Below are positions 42,114-50,914 of a stretch of DNA of 64,000 bases, in pieces. The notes below the pieces were generated by a model. The model saw only the letters and a list, made by a program, of their open reading frames with translations. It ran no database searches and was not told the DNA's origin. Position 1 is the stretch's first letter, and every line of letters starts with the position of its first letter. This DNA is from Planococcus salinus. Its GTDB lineage: Bacteria > Bacillota > Bacilli > Bacillales_A > Planococcaceae. The position numbers and the translations under genes are program-made. The stretch is taken from positions 1 to 64,000 of the forward strand of contig NZ_RIAX01000003.1 in assembly GCF_003719725.1 (NCBI RefSeq), written 5' to 3'.

Positions 42114-42798
42114 CCCCAGCGCCTCCTCTCGTAAAGTCATTCAGCATGTCGTCCAGCGGCACAAAATCGAGTGAGGCCACTAGCAGAGCTGCTGCAATAT
42201 GGAGGAGAATCAGCACGAACAAAATCACTTTCGGTGAAATCTTGGTAAAACTGCGGACATAGCGATATTGTATGGCGATGATCAACGCAGTAAAAATTGT
42301 CAATTGGTTAAAGAAATAAGTTAAAAACGGCATATCCAAAAACGTCGCGGCAAGTGGTCCGAACGAAAAGATCGATACAGAAAGTGTTACACCCGGTACA
42401 GCGAACAGCAAAAAGATCAACGCTTTTTCAATGACCAGCAAGCTGAGCACATAGGTCTGCATTACAAGCGCAGCACGCCACGGCATCTTGGCGATTTTAT
42501 GGAATAAAAAAGCCACGGCGTATGAGTGGAAGGCCAGATAAACCCCTGCCCACAGCAGCGTTCCAGCGAGTGAAGTCCAGCGGGCCAATGTATAAACGTC
42601 CGTCATTCCACTGGAAAGATACGGAGTCAACGAAGCCGTGTTCATCCCCCAGATTTCGCGCAGCGCGAAAACCAGCAAGCCCAGTACCAGAATCCATACG
42701 AGCCGTCGATTAAAGTTTCTCATTTCAGAGTTGTGCAAGTTATGTATTAGTTCTCCCTGATTGGCAAAATAACGCCAAAATTTAAAATCAAATATCAT
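42106..42798 (-). CDS. Yip1-family membrane protein (YknW-like)
   Basis: The ATG at 42798 has AAAGGAA 8 bases upstream and gives 230 residues. Five or six hydrophobic segments are visible, with a Yip1-like topology: a cytoplasmic N-terminus beginning FDFKFWRYFANQGELI, then clustered membrane helices to the C-terminus. In Bacillus subtilis YknW of this family assists assembly of the YknXYZ exporter. The gene is translationally coupled to the YknX-like adaptor downstream. Family assignment rests on topology and context rather than a sharp motif. Confidence 0.65.
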   Translation of the reverse strand: MIFDFKFWRYFANQGELIHNLHNSEMRNFNRRLVWILVLGLLVFALREIWGMNTASLTPYLSSGMTDVYTLARWTSLAGTLLWAGVYLAFHSYAVAFLFHKIAKMPWRAALVMQTYVLSLLVIEKALIFLLFAVPGVTLSVSIFSFGPLAATFLDMPFLTYFFNQLTIFTALIIAIQYRYVRSFTKISPKVILFVLILLHIAAALLVASLDFVPLDDMLNDFTRGGAGVE

Positions 42799-43029
42799 GC
42801 GGCTTGTTCCTTTCACTGCAATTGGTGGTTCTGCATACTTTACTTTAACAAAAACAAAAGAAATTGGGAACGCATTCGCTGCCACATTTTTCAATATTTC
42901 CTTCTTTGAGTCTAAAGGTATAGAAAATATTCACATGTCCATCGTTGCATCTATACAAAGGTGCCGGGAAAGCAAGGCAGTTCTGAAAACCTTCAGCAGC
43001 CGGCTAGGATCGTTGCTCTTTTCGGCAGT

Positions 43030-43055
43030 AAAAAAGCCCCCGCCTGCGCGGGAGC
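43030..43055 (-). terminator. Terminator of the DUF2187 gene
   Basis: GCCCCCGC and GCGGGAGC pair around CTGC with one mismatch, with six T on the minus strand. It follows the stop codon closely. Confidence 0.75.
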
Positions 43056-43060
43056 GTTTC

Positions 43061-43285
43061 TTAGTTAACAACTTTGTATTTCTTATGTGAGACGACGGTC
43101 ATGTTTGATGCCGCACCAATTTCTTTCGCGTCTTCCGGTGAAATTTCAACAATCACCGAATTGTCCATGATTTTGAAGATTGTTCCGTGGACTTCCACGT
43201 CGTTACGAGTGAAAGAAATCCATTCACCAATTCTCCGTGCTGCAACAAATTCCGATACTTCTTTTTCATGCGGTTGAAATGCCAT
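43061..43285 (-). CDS. DUF2187 family small protein
   Basis: The ATG at 43285 follows GAGAGGCG and gives 74 residues; the frame continuing to 43375 is not needed. The sequence (RIGEWISFTRNDVEVHGTIF, then KIMDNSVIVEIS) is a short beta-rich SH3/KOW-like fold typical of DUF2187 proteins of Bacillales. Function is unknown. It is a single-gene unit with its own terminator. Confidence 0.8.
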   Translation of the reverse strand: MAFQPHEKEVSEFVAARRIGEWISFTRNDVEVHGTIFKIMDNSVIVEISPEDAKEIGAASNMTVVSHKKYKVVN

Positions 43286-43496
43286 AGTTATCCACGCCTC
43301 TCTTTTTACCCCGCTCCGCTGATTGCGCGGGAGTTCCACTGTCTGTAAAAATACGAACGGTAAACTCAATAACAAGGGAAAGCCCCTCGTTCTTTGCTTT
43401 CCTAACGAAAGCTATCACTCATTATAGCACAAATTGGATGACATTTCATTATTCTGCTCCGAATAAAACCGTATTTCTGTTAACATTCCGCTTGTG

Positions 43497-44420
43497 TCAT
43501 TCTACCCCCGGCAAAACGGTTAATGTTTTGTCGCCTGCATCAAGCCGTGCTTTGACACCGAGTGGCAGGGAGAAATGCGGCTCGCAATGCCCAATTTTAA
43601 AGCCTTTCACTACCGGAATCGGCAGCTGGCCGAAATAATGATCGAAAACTTGCGCCAGGCTTAAGGATTCATCCGGGTCCTTGGGCTCCGCCCCTTTGAA
43701 ATCACCAATGATGATGCCTGCAGCTTCTTCGAATTTACGGGCCATCCTTAACTGATTGAGGGTACGGTCCACATCCGCCGGTTCTTTTCCGATATCTTCA
43801 ATCAGCAGCAATTTTCCTTTGACGTCCAAATCAAATTTTGTCCCGAGCCCATTTTGAATGATTGTCAGGTTGCCACCGACCAGATCCCCTTCTGCTGTAC
43901 CGGGACGGATAGCGGTCAAAGGCGAGACTTCCTCGGAATAATGCAATTCAAAGGGACTGAACAATTGGCCGAACATCCGCGCGCTTCTTTCATGAAATTC
44001 CTCTTTGCCGATGTCAGATGCCAGCATAGGACCATGGAAAGTCACCAGGTTGGCATATTCCCCTATGGTATTATGCAAAAACGTGATGTCTGAGTATCCC
44101 CAAAACACTTTCGGATTTTCCTGGATCATGGCGTAATCGATGCGGTCCGCATACCGGGCGGCCCCCACTCCGCCTCCCGCACAGAAAACGCCCGAAATTT
44201 CCGGGTCTTCGAACATCGCATGAAGATCTGCCAGCCGCTCGTCGTCCTCTCCTGCAAGGTAACCATACTTTGCATGGACGGACTTCCCCATCCTCACTTG
44301 TAAACCCAGCTCTTCAAAAAACGGCAGCGCTTTTTTCAGGTTTTCCTGATCCGGTGGGCTGGAAGGAGCGATGACTCCAATCACATCCCCTTTTTTCAAT
44401 CGTTTCGGTCTGATTCGCAA
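43497..44420 (-). CDS. LD-carboxypeptidase (peptidase family S66)
   Basis: A TTG start at 44420 has AAAGGAG 9 bases upstream; the ATG at 44429 abuts the same site and is unlikely. The 307-residue product is of the LdcA/MccF family: IAPSSPP near the N-terminus, the nucleophile Ser110 in FWGYSDIT, Glu in LLIEDIGKEP (about residue 207) and His in KIGHCEPHFSLPLG (about 277). LdcA removes the terminal D-Ala from tetrapeptides in peptidoglycan recycling, while MccF hydrolyses microcin C; the neighbourhood of wall genes favours the former. It stands alone. Confidence 0.85.
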   Translation of the reverse strand: MRIRPKRLKKGDVIGVIAPSSPPDQENLKKALPFFEELGLQVRMGKSVHAKYGYLAGEDDERLADLHAMFEDPEISGVFCAGGGVGAARYADRIDYAMIQENPKVFWGYSDITFLHNTIGEYANLVTFHGPMLASDIGKEEFHERSARMFGQLFSPFELHYSEEVSPLTAIRPGTAEGDLVGGNLTIIQNGLGTKFDLDVKGKLLLIEDIGKEPADVDRTLNQLRMARKFEEAAGIIIGDFKGAEPKDPDESLSLAQVFDHYFGQLPIPVVKGFKIGHCEPHFSLPLGVKARLDAGDKTLTVLPGVE

Positions 44421-44755
44421 AATAGTCATCTCCTTTGTTTGGTGTGTAGATGGATACCCCACTTGGTTTGTATTCTCCGGAATCACCGGTCAGTTTTTTC
44501 CCAAATGGAATTGTTCCTCTAATGTATCAATATGGAAGTGTTTATACAATACAACCAACCTTTCCCTTCGCCTTTATACCAGAGAATTTGACTCTACGGA
44601 TTAATTGATAAAATAATTCGAATTTTTAGTCTTATTTATTCATGCTTCTTTTTCAATCGTCCAGTAAACTGAAACAACGTACTGGCATTTTCTTTTACTC
44701 TCAACAGCCAGGAACAACTTCTCGGTCACAGCACACAGAAAAGGAGCGGATGGCG
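44421..44755. other. Intergenic region with no supported gene
   Basis: Apart from the AAGGAG-type ribosome binding site before the small gene at 44756, I recognise no element here. It should include the promoters of the LD-carboxypeptidase gene and the small membrane-peptide gene. Confidence 0.35.
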
Positions 44756-44860
44756 ATGAATTTCGAAAAACTATTGGAGTACGGATGGGAAGATTTTGCA
44801 CTAGGGGTAGGTGGAGCAGCTTTTTTACTGATGTTCCTTCATTCCATCATCTCACTGTAA
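44756..44860 (+). CDS. 34-residue predicted membrane peptide
   Basis: The ATG at 44756 lies 9 bases after AGGAG (44742-44746). The product begins MNFEKLLEYGWEDFALG and ends in a single hydrophobic segment (AAFLLMFLHSIISL). A good terminator follows. Start signal, hydrophobic end and terminator support a real small gene. I do not recognise the family. Confidence 0.6.
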   Translation: MNFEKLLEYGWEDFALGVGGAAFLLMFLHSIISL

Positions 44861-44896
44861 AGCAAACGTTCAGTAATATAAAATTGGTTCCCACTG

Positions 44897-44932
44897 GCCC
44901 TTGTTCCTCTCTTTGAGGAAAGGGCTTTTTTC
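44897..44932 (+). terminator. Terminator of the small membrane-peptide gene
   Basis: GCCCTT and AAGGGC with inner TCCTC/GAGGA form a stem followed by six T. Confidence 0.8.
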
Positions 44933-44954
44933 TGCAAGCCGTTTTTTGGGCATA

Positions 44955-44993
44955 CAAAAACGCCTGCTCTTTGATCTTTTTCAAGCAGGCGTT
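44955..44993 (-). terminator. Terminator of the IDEAL-domain gene
   Basis: AAACGCCTGCT and AGCAGGCGTTT form a perfect stem around a 14-16 base loop, with T residues on the minus strand. Confidence 0.85.
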
Positions 44994-45014
44994 TATCCAT
45001 AGGATCCAGTCACG

Positions 45015-45488
45015 TCAGAAACCTCCAGTTTGTTGTTGTTCTAGTAAATGCTGTTGTTCCAATAACTCATGGAACATCGCTTCGTTTCTTTCCGACAAAG
45101 CATAGTCAATCATCCGGTCAATGTTTTCTTTTTCCAGAAATTGAATGGCATCAATGGCATCCGCTCTCGATTGTTCGTGCACTTCCAGCAATTCCGTTTT
45201 TTCTTCCTGCAGGATAGCCTGCAAATGCATGTGAATATCGGAAACCAGCAAGAGCTGATAAAGCGGCAGTCGAATAAAACGGTTGCCTTTTTGGAATACA
45301 AACACTTCCGACAGGTTCTCCACCTGGAATGTGTTGGTATTGATTACAATTTCTTTGCCTTCGACTGGGATGAAGTGAAACAGTTCATTGTCTTTCAGAA
45401 TCGAGAAGTATTGATAGGCGAAAACAAATTTAATCAGATGGCCTTCCCTTTTCGTATAAAAAGGCTTCAACAGCTTAACCTGTAGCAT
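45015..45488 (-). CDS. IDEAL-domain protein
   Basis: The 157-residue protein starts after GAGGGGGGAG. The C-terminal part (about residues 108-148; IQFLEKENIDRMIDYALSER followed by NEAMFHELL) matches the short helical IDEAL motif found in YpiB and related Bacillales proteins. The N-terminal 100 residues are beta-rich and unlike any family I know. IDEAL domains are thought to be protein-interaction modules. The gene is monocistronic. A regulatory or adaptor role is inferred only. Confidence 0.75.
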   Translation of the reverse strand: MLQVKLLKPFYTKREGHLIKFVFAYQYFSILKDNELFHFIPVEGKEIVINTNTFQVENLSEVFVFQKGNRFIRLPLYQLLLVSDIHMHLQAILQEEKTELLEVHEQSRADAIDAIQFLEKENIDRMIDYALSERNEAMFHELLEQQHLLEQQQTGGF

Positions 45489-45562
45489 GTCACTCCCCCC
45501 TCTATAATAATTTGACTATTCTGATTACATTAATCATATCATATTTCCCTCATTTCGGGTAC

Positions 45563-45595
45563 AAAAAAGCACAAGGTTATTTCCTTGTGCTTTTG
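45563..45595 (-). terminator. Terminator overlapping the 3' end of the orphan gene at 45577
   Basis: AAAAGCACAAGG and CCTTGTGCTTTT form a stem around TTATTT with a T-run on the minus strand. The 3' end of the gene, including its stop codon, lies within the stem. Confidence 0.85.
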
Positions 45596-45942
45596 CGCTG
45601 TGAATATTTTGGTGAAACGAGAAAATGCATTTGGTTCGGATTGATGCGTATAAACATTTTGGACAAGACAAGATCCAGAAATTCTTTAAATCCGTCTGCA
45701 TCACTTTCTCCTTTATAGAAGGTCACCCGGTTATCTGTGAAATCGATTTCCACTGACTTTATCCGCTTATCCAACAGAAAGCTATTGTGAAACATAAAGC
45801 TGTTGTCTGCAGAAGAAACGGACCAGTTCACTTTGTGATGCTCTTTTTCATCCGTTGTTAAAAAAATCTTCCACCTTGCCACATCTTCCTGACTTAGAAC
45901 CTCGTGTAAATCAGGAATTTCCAAAACGTATGAACCTGTCAA
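45577..45942 (-). CDS. Hypothetical protein, divergent from XRE regulator
   Basis: A TTG start at 45942 has GGGGAG at good spacing; the ATG at 45960 has no site, so 121 residues are preferred. The product is mixed charged/aromatic with an NRVTFYKGES segment and a basic C-terminus (SPKYSQRKSTRK). I do not recognise a family and see no membrane segment. It is transcribed divergently from the XRE regulator across a 21-bp palindrome, so it is a plausible target of that regulator. Confidence 0.6.
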   Translation of the reverse strand: MTGSYVLEIPDLHEVLSQEDVARWKIFLTTDEKEHHKVNWSVSSADNSFMFHNSFLLDKRIKSVEIDFTDNRVTFYKGESDADGFKEFLDLVLSKMFIRINPNQMHFLVSPKYSQRKSTRK

Positions 45943-46030
45943 ATTCGCTCCCCTATTCATTTGTATTTTTTACGCAGATTAAACCAAGAAGTTACCATTT
46001 ATATTACATAACTTTGGCGTCCAATCTCTT

Positions 46031-46051
46031 AAAATGCCAAATTGGCATTTT
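46031..46051. promoter_or_regulatory. Palindromic operator between divergent genes
   Basis: AAAATGCCAA and TTGGCATTTT are perfect 10-bp arms around a single A, placed between the XRE gene (start 46106) and the divergent orphan (start 45942). Its symmetry and position fit a binding site of the dimeric XRE protein. Confidence 0.55.
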
Positions 46052-46105
46052 TAACCGACTCTCTTTCTTTTTTTCGTACAGTGAAAAGAAGGGACGGTGA
46101 TTCAA

Positions 46106-46537
46106 ATGAAATTCCATGAACGATTGAAAAGTTATCGTTCAAATATGAATGTACGGCAAAAAGAAGTAGCGAAACGGTTAAACGTCGACCCTTCTCTCAT
46201 TTCCCGCTACGAAAATGGAGTGCGTGCCATCGAGGTTGACCGGCTCCCGGAGATTCAACTGGCTTACAGCATCCCCGATAAGATTTTTTACGAAATGCTG
46301 ACGCAGGCTGATCCGAAAAAAACCCGCCTGCAGCCTGAACAGACAAAAGAGCTGCAGTCCCTTTACAATGATGCCCTCTATTCTTCAAACAAAGAACTTC
46401 TCGACTCCGAACACTTCCGTTACTTTTTTGTCACCCTCTCCAGCTTGCCGGAACAGGAACGCAACAAGTTTATCAAGAAAATGACAAGAGAACTCGAACA
46501 GCTCAAAACCGAATATCCAGTGGAAGACCACCATTAA
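46106..46537 (+). CDS. XRE-family transcriptional regulator
   Basis: The ATG at 46106 is favoured over the GTG at 46097 because GGTGA precedes it; the product is 143 residues. The N-terminal helix-turn-helix (about residues 1-60) reads ERLKSYRSNMNVRQKEVAKR followed by LNVDPSLISRYENG, a clear HTH_3 domain. The C-terminal half is charged and helical, without a sensor domain I recognise. It lies beside a palindromic operator and probably regulates itself and the divergent orphan. Confidence 0.85.
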   Translation: MKFHERLKSYRSNMNVRQKEVAKRLNVDPSLISRYENGVRAIEVDRLPEIQLAYSIPDKIFYEMLTQADPKKTRLQPEQTKELQSLYNDALYSSNKELLDSEHFRYFFVTLSSLPEQERNKFIKKMTRELEQLKTEYPVEDHH

Positions 46538-46550
46538 CTTTCCTTCAACG

Positions 46551-46579
46551 TTTACGGACCTGCTTGAAACCCGTATAAT
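46551..46579 (+). promoter_or_regulatory. Promoter of the ywqB-ywqA operon
   Basis: TTTACG (46551-46556), a 17-base spacer and a perfect TATAAT (46574-46579) lie 26-32 bases before the start codon. Confidence 0.7.
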
Positions 46580-46604
46580 AGAAGGAAAGTTTTATTTTGG
46601 GGCG

Positions 46605-48143
46605 ATGCATATGGCTACGGTTCAATCCCTGGCAGAACGGTTCAATGATACCATCTACAATTATATGGCTGCTATCGACAAATCCCTTCATCCTTCACGT
46701 GAGATGGACGAAGAAATGGTTCGAAAAGCAGTCTTTTTAGTGCGCCATGACGGTGTCCAGGTATTGTCTTTCAATGAAGAAAGATTGTTGCTGGAAGCCA
46801 TCGTCAAAGACGCACATACAGTGAAAGTCATACTCAATTTTGACCAAACCACCGGCATTTGTGCCTGCCCGCAGGAAACGATGTGCCGCCATCGGTTAGC
46901 CGTCATTTTTGCGCTTTATCAAAAAATCGGCTCGTTGTCCGAATGGGTCGCCGAGTGGCGTGCCCAAACCAACGACCAATCGGCCCTGCTTTCCAAAAAG
47001 CGGTCTCCCGAACAGTGGACCCGGCTGATTCAAGGTGTATGGAAAGATCCGATTCCGGAATACACGACACGGAACTATTTTTATTTTGAGCAAATGTATG
47101 AGGGACGGTTAAAAAACGCATTGTCCTATGTACCGCTTGAAAGAGAGTGGAAAGTGATTTATCGCACATATGCCCACTTTATTTCGCTCATGGAAGTGTG
47201 GGATACATTTATAAACGGGACGAAAGAAGTTCATCATTCCTTTTTCAAAACCTGGTTCGAAGAGGAGCTGCACGACATCCGCGACTTGCTCGACCAGCTG
47301 CGCGTCCAGCACCGGACATTCGAGTCGGACGCTTTTTTCGATCATCTGAAAACGTTGGTCCATTCCTTTATGACAGTGAAAGATGATTCTTTTTCACAGC
47401 GGTTCTCTCTGTACCGCCTTTTCTGGCTGCAACTGTTTACATCGGATAAATTGCGCATGGAAGAAGCGAAGCTGTTTTCGAAATCAGAACTTCGACTGGA
47501 AGCTTTTTTCGGCATCTTATTGAAAAAGCAACTGCAGATTCGGAAGATTTCACCGCATGAGACACCGGATTGGGTGGAGCTCGCTGTTCTTGCAGAAAGT
47601 GAACAGCACGACCAGGCATTGACGGCTATCCTGAGGGCAATCAAGCCGTACATCAGGTCGTTTTTGTTTGAAGGCCTTTATACACAATACCGCCATCAAT
47701 ACGTTCATGTGCTGAGCCGGCTGTTTTCACAAATCCAATTGAGCGAAGAAGATTGGGAAGACCTTTTTAAACAGTTTGGCCACTATGGATTGCCTGCCTA
47801 TTCCACTTACCTGATTGAAAAAGGATTATATAAACAATGGGCGGAACTCCATCATCTCCATAATTCGCCACTGTATTTCGCAGAGGAATGCGGCTTGAAA
47901 GAAGTGCAGACGGCTGCACCCGACTATGTCTTGCCTTTGTACCATCGCTATGCGATCGGCCATCTCGAAGAACGCAACCGGTCGAACTATAAACAGGCTG
48001 TCCGCGTATGGAAAAAGATGAAAGCCGCCTGTAAAAAAAGCGGCCAGATGGAGTTCTGGAAATCCTATATGAACGAAATCCAAACACAAAACAAGCGCCT
48101 TCGCGCACTCCAAGAAGAGATCGAGAAAGGAAGCCTTGTATGA
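46605..48143 (+). CDS. ywqB: SWIM zinc-finger protein (YwqB-like)
   Basis: The 512-residue protein (or 510 from the second ATG at 46611) follows GGGGCGATG. The SWIM motif CACPQETMCRH (about residue 86) has the C-x-C...C-x-H ligand order; the rest is a long alpha-helical region. SWIM proteins pair with helicases or recombination factors. It overlaps the SNF2 helicase gene by four bases (ATGA), the same pair as ywqB-ywqA of Bacillus subtilis, so the two products probably form one complex acting on nucleic acid. The precise role is unknown. Confidence 0.88.
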   Translation: MHMATVQSLAERFNDTIYNYMAAIDKSLHPSREMDEEMVRKAVFLVRHDGVQVLSFNEERLLLEAIVKDAHTVKVILNFDQTTGICACPQETMCRHRLAVIFALYQKIGSLSEWVAEWRAQTNDQSALLSKKRSPEQWTRLIQGVWKDPIPEYTTRNYFYFEQMYEGRLKNALSYVPLEREWKVIYRTYAHFISLMEVWDTFINGTKEVHHSFFKTWFEEELHDIRDLLDQLRVQHRTFESDAFFDHLKTLVHSFMTVKDDSFSQRFSLYRLFWLQLFTSDKLRMEEAKLFSKSELRLEAFFGILLKKQLQIRKISPHETPDWVELAVLAESEQHDQALTAILRAIKPYIRSFLFEGLYTQYRHQYVHVLSRLFSQIQLSEEDWEDLFKQFGHYGLPAYSTYLIEKGLYKQWAELHHLHNSPLYFAEECGLKEVQTAAPDYVLPLYHRYAIGHLEERNRSNYKQAVRVWKKMKAACKKSGQMEFWKSYMNEIQTQNKRLRALQEEIEKGSLV

Positions 48144-50863
48144 ATCAGTTCCAAACAGAAGGAAGCCGCATCTATTACTTGAAAATTCAACGAAGCGAAG
48201 GATTCCGTATCCAGGCAACCAACGAAGCAGGCAACCGCATCCCTCCTGATGTATGGAAACCTTATCTCTTTTTCCTTGATAAAGAGAGTTTTTTCGGTCT
48301 GACTTCAAAAACGGATGGATTGGACCTGGTGCTGACACCGGCCGATTTTGTCCGTTTGTTTCAACGTGAACCTCACCATTACGTGACATTCAAAGGGCAC
48401 CGCTCTGAAGATGAGCGCTGGCTGAACCTCGCCGGCAAAATAGCAAATTCTTTGGGAGATCCCGCTCTATGGGACCATGTGAAGGTTGAGGGCGAACAGA
48501 TTTCCATTGACAGCGGATACGGAGAGGAAGAAATCCGCGAGTTCCTGAGCGACACCATCCAGCATCAATTGCGTCAAAAAGGCTTAACGGCCGCCCAGTT
48601 GCCGTTTATCCAGCATTTTGTGCAGACCACCGGTTGGAATCCCTTCCCGTCATCGGAAGAATTCGTGATGGCCGTGCAATTAAGTGAACCCGATTCCGAT
48701 TCTTTCTGGACATTCAAAGTGGTGCTTCGTTCCAAACGCGGAACCGTTTACTGGTCTCCGTCAAAACGGCGCAGCGATGAACCCTTCGATAAAGTGCTGC
48801 CTGAAAAATGGCGCAGCCATCATAAAGAAATCAAAGAAAAACAAGCGCTCTTGCTCAGTCTCTGCCCTTCTGTCGATTTCTATCCCGAAGACCGGTTGTA
48901 TTATGCCGAATGGACCGATGCACAAGTGCTGGGGTTTTTGCGCAATGACGCTGAAATTCTTCAGGCCTTCGGTGTGGAAGTTTCGATTCCATCCTGGCTG
49001 AAAGCGGTCCAGGAATCGAAAGTACGCGTCAAAGCCAACATCCATTCACCGGTCAAGAAAGCCTCCGTTGTCGGACTGGATCAGATTGTCCGGTTTGATT
49101 GGCAGTTTTCATTGAATGGCCATGAACTGACGATGCAGGATTTCCAGCAGCTGGTCGACAACAACAAGGAATTTATCCGCATCGGCAATGAATGGGTCCG
49201 TGTCGATTCCAATCTGCTGATGCAATTACGGAAGATGATTGAAGAAGCTGATGACGCTGACTGGACCATCAAAGACATGCTGTTCCAAAACGTCCCTGAA
49301 ATCATGCAGGAAGAAATAGCTGATGATGAAGACCCGCTTATTGAATTCCATTTGAACAAGTCTTTGAAAAATTTGCTGGATAAGCTTCTGGATAAACGAG
49401 ACCTTCCCGAAACGCCGATTCCCGCAAACTTGCATACTGAACTCCGCCCGTATCAAAAAACAGGCTTCGATTATCTGGTATTCATGCGGGAGGAAGGCTT
49501 TGGACTGTGCCTGGCGGATGATATGGGCCTCGGCAAGACGGTGCAGCTGATCGCGTATCTCCTGCATGTCCATGGGCAGCAGTCCGGACAGCCGTCGCTG
49601 ATCGTCTGCCCGACATCCGTGCTGGGGAATTGGCAAAAAGAGCTTGAACGCTTTGCGCCGGATCTGAAAGTGGTCACTCATTATGGACCGGCCCGGCCAA
49701 AGGGAGACAGGTTTACTGCTTACCTGGAGGAACAGCGGCCAGATGTGGTTCTTACCACTTACGGCATTGCTTCGTCGGACGCTGCAGAGGTTCAGCAGCT
49801 CCACTGGACCAGCATCACGCTTGATGAAGCGCAGAATATCAAGAACATGTACACGAAACAATCACGCACCATCCGAAAATTCAAAGGAGATCACCATATT
49901 GCATTAACCGGGACACCGATCGAAAACCGGCTTTCTGAATTATGGTCGATTTTTGATTTTATCAATAAAGGTTATTTATACCGGATCAAAAAGTTCCAGG
50001 AAACATTCATGATCCCAATCGAACGCGATGATTCGGAGGAACAAAAGGAAAAATTGCGCCAGCGCATTCAGCCTTTCCTGCTCCGCCGGACGAAAAAGGA
50101 TCCTGAACTGCGGCTGAACTTACCGGAAAAACAAGAGCAATTGGAATATTGCCCGCTGACTCCTGAACAGGCAGCGCTGTACGAAGGCCTTGTCCAGGAC
50201 ACGGTGGAGAAAATGGAGACGCTCACAGGATTCGAGAAAAAAGGCCTCGTCTTGAAGATGTTAAGCAAGCTGAAGCAACTATGTAATCATCCGGCACTGT
50301 ATTTGAAAGAGCCTTATACATCTGCTGAAGAAATACTGCCGAGATCTCAAAAACTGGAACGCATCGTGACTCTGGCAGGGGAAATTGCCGAGCGCGGGGA
50401 GCAATGCCTGATTTTCACACAATATATTGGGATGGGTCATCTCCTGCAGCAGGCACTCAACGAACTGTACGGACACGAAGTCCCTTTCCTGACAGGCAAC
50501 ATGCCGAAGCAGCAACGCGACTCACTGGTCGCTTCTTTCCAATCAGGGAAGTTCCCGATTTTCATTTTGTCGCTGAAGGCAGGAGGAACCGGGCTTAACT
50601 TAACAGCGGCCACTCATGTACTTCATGCCGATCGCTGGTGGAACCCGGCAGTCGAGAACCAGGCAACGGACCGTGCATACCGGATCGGCCAGACCCAGTT
50701 TGTGCATGTGCATAAATTCGTGACCATTGGCACGATTGAGGAAAAAATTGACTCGCTGCTGACGCAAAAACAATCGATGTCCGATCAGTTTATCCAATCC
50801 AGCCAGTGGATGACCGAACTGTCCGACACCGAATTAAAGGAATTATTCACGTATTCGACTTAA
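48140..50863 (+). CDS. ywqA: SNF2-family helicase/translocase (YwqA-like)
   Basis: The 907-residue protein has a poorly conserved N-terminal half and a SNF2 motor from about residue 430. Walker A is LADDMGLGKTVQLIAYL (about 460), the Walker B box is DEAQ in TLDEAQNIKN (about 560), GTPIENRLSELWSIFDF and FLLRRTK follow, and helicase motif VI is QATDRAYRIGQ. SNF2 proteins translocate on double-stranded DNA to remove or remodel bound proteins. Coupled to ywqB by an ATGA overlap. It resembles HepA/RapA-type enzymes, but RNA polymerase recycling has not been shown for this group. Confidence 0.93.
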   Translation: MNQFQTEGSRIYYLKIQRSEGFRIQATNEAGNRIPPDVWKPYLFFLDKESFFGLTSKTDGLDLVLTPADFVRLFQREPHHYVTFKGHRSEDERWLNLAGKIANSLGDPALWDHVKVEGEQISIDSGYGEEEIREFLSDTIQHQLRQKGLTAAQLPFIQHFVQTTGWNPFPSSEEFVMAVQLSEPDSDSFWTFKVVLRSKRGTVYWSPSKRRSDEPFDKVLPEKWRSHHKEIKEKQALLLSLCPSVDFYPEDRLYYAEWTDAQVLGFLRNDAEILQAFGVEVSIPSWLKAVQESKVRVKANIHSPVKKASVVGLDQIVRFDWQFSLNGHELTMQDFQQLVDNNKEFIRIGNEWVRVDSNLLMQLRKMIEEADDADWTIKDMLFQNVPEIMQEEIADDEDPLIEFHLNKSLKNLLDKLLDKRDLPETPIPANLHTELRPYQKTGFDYLVFMREEGFGLCLADDMGLGKTVQLIAYLLHVHGQQSGQPSLIVCPTSVLGNWQKELERFAPDLKVVTHYGPARPKGDRFTAYLEEQRPDVVLTTYGIASSDAAEVQQLHWTSITLDEAQNIKNMYTKQSRTIRKFKGDHHIALTGTPIENRLSELWSIFDFINKGYLYRIKKFQETFMIPIERDDSEEQKEKLRQRIQPFLLRRTKKDPELRLNLPEKQEQLEYCPLTPEQAALYEGLVQDTVEKMETLTGFEKKGLVLKMLSKLKQLCNHPALYLKEPYTSAEEILPRSQKLERIVTLAGEIAERGEQCLIFTQYIGMGHLLQQALNELYGHEVPFLTGNMPKQQRDSLVASFQSGKFPIFILSLKAGGTGLNLTAATHVLHADRWWNPAVENQATDRAYRIGQTQFVHVHKFVTIGTIEEKIDSLLTQKQSMSDQFIQSSQWMTELSDTELKELFTYST

Positions 50864-50866
50864 AAT

Positions 50867-50902
50867 ATCCGGTCAGGCCCCCACCTGACCGGATCCCCTT
50901 TT
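50867..50902 (+). terminator. Terminator of the ywqB-ywqA operon
   Basis: ATCCGGTCAGG and CCTGACCGGAT form a perfect 11-bp stem around a 6-base loop, followed by CCCCTTTT. Confidence 0.75.
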
Positions 50903-50914
50903 AGACGAAAGCTG

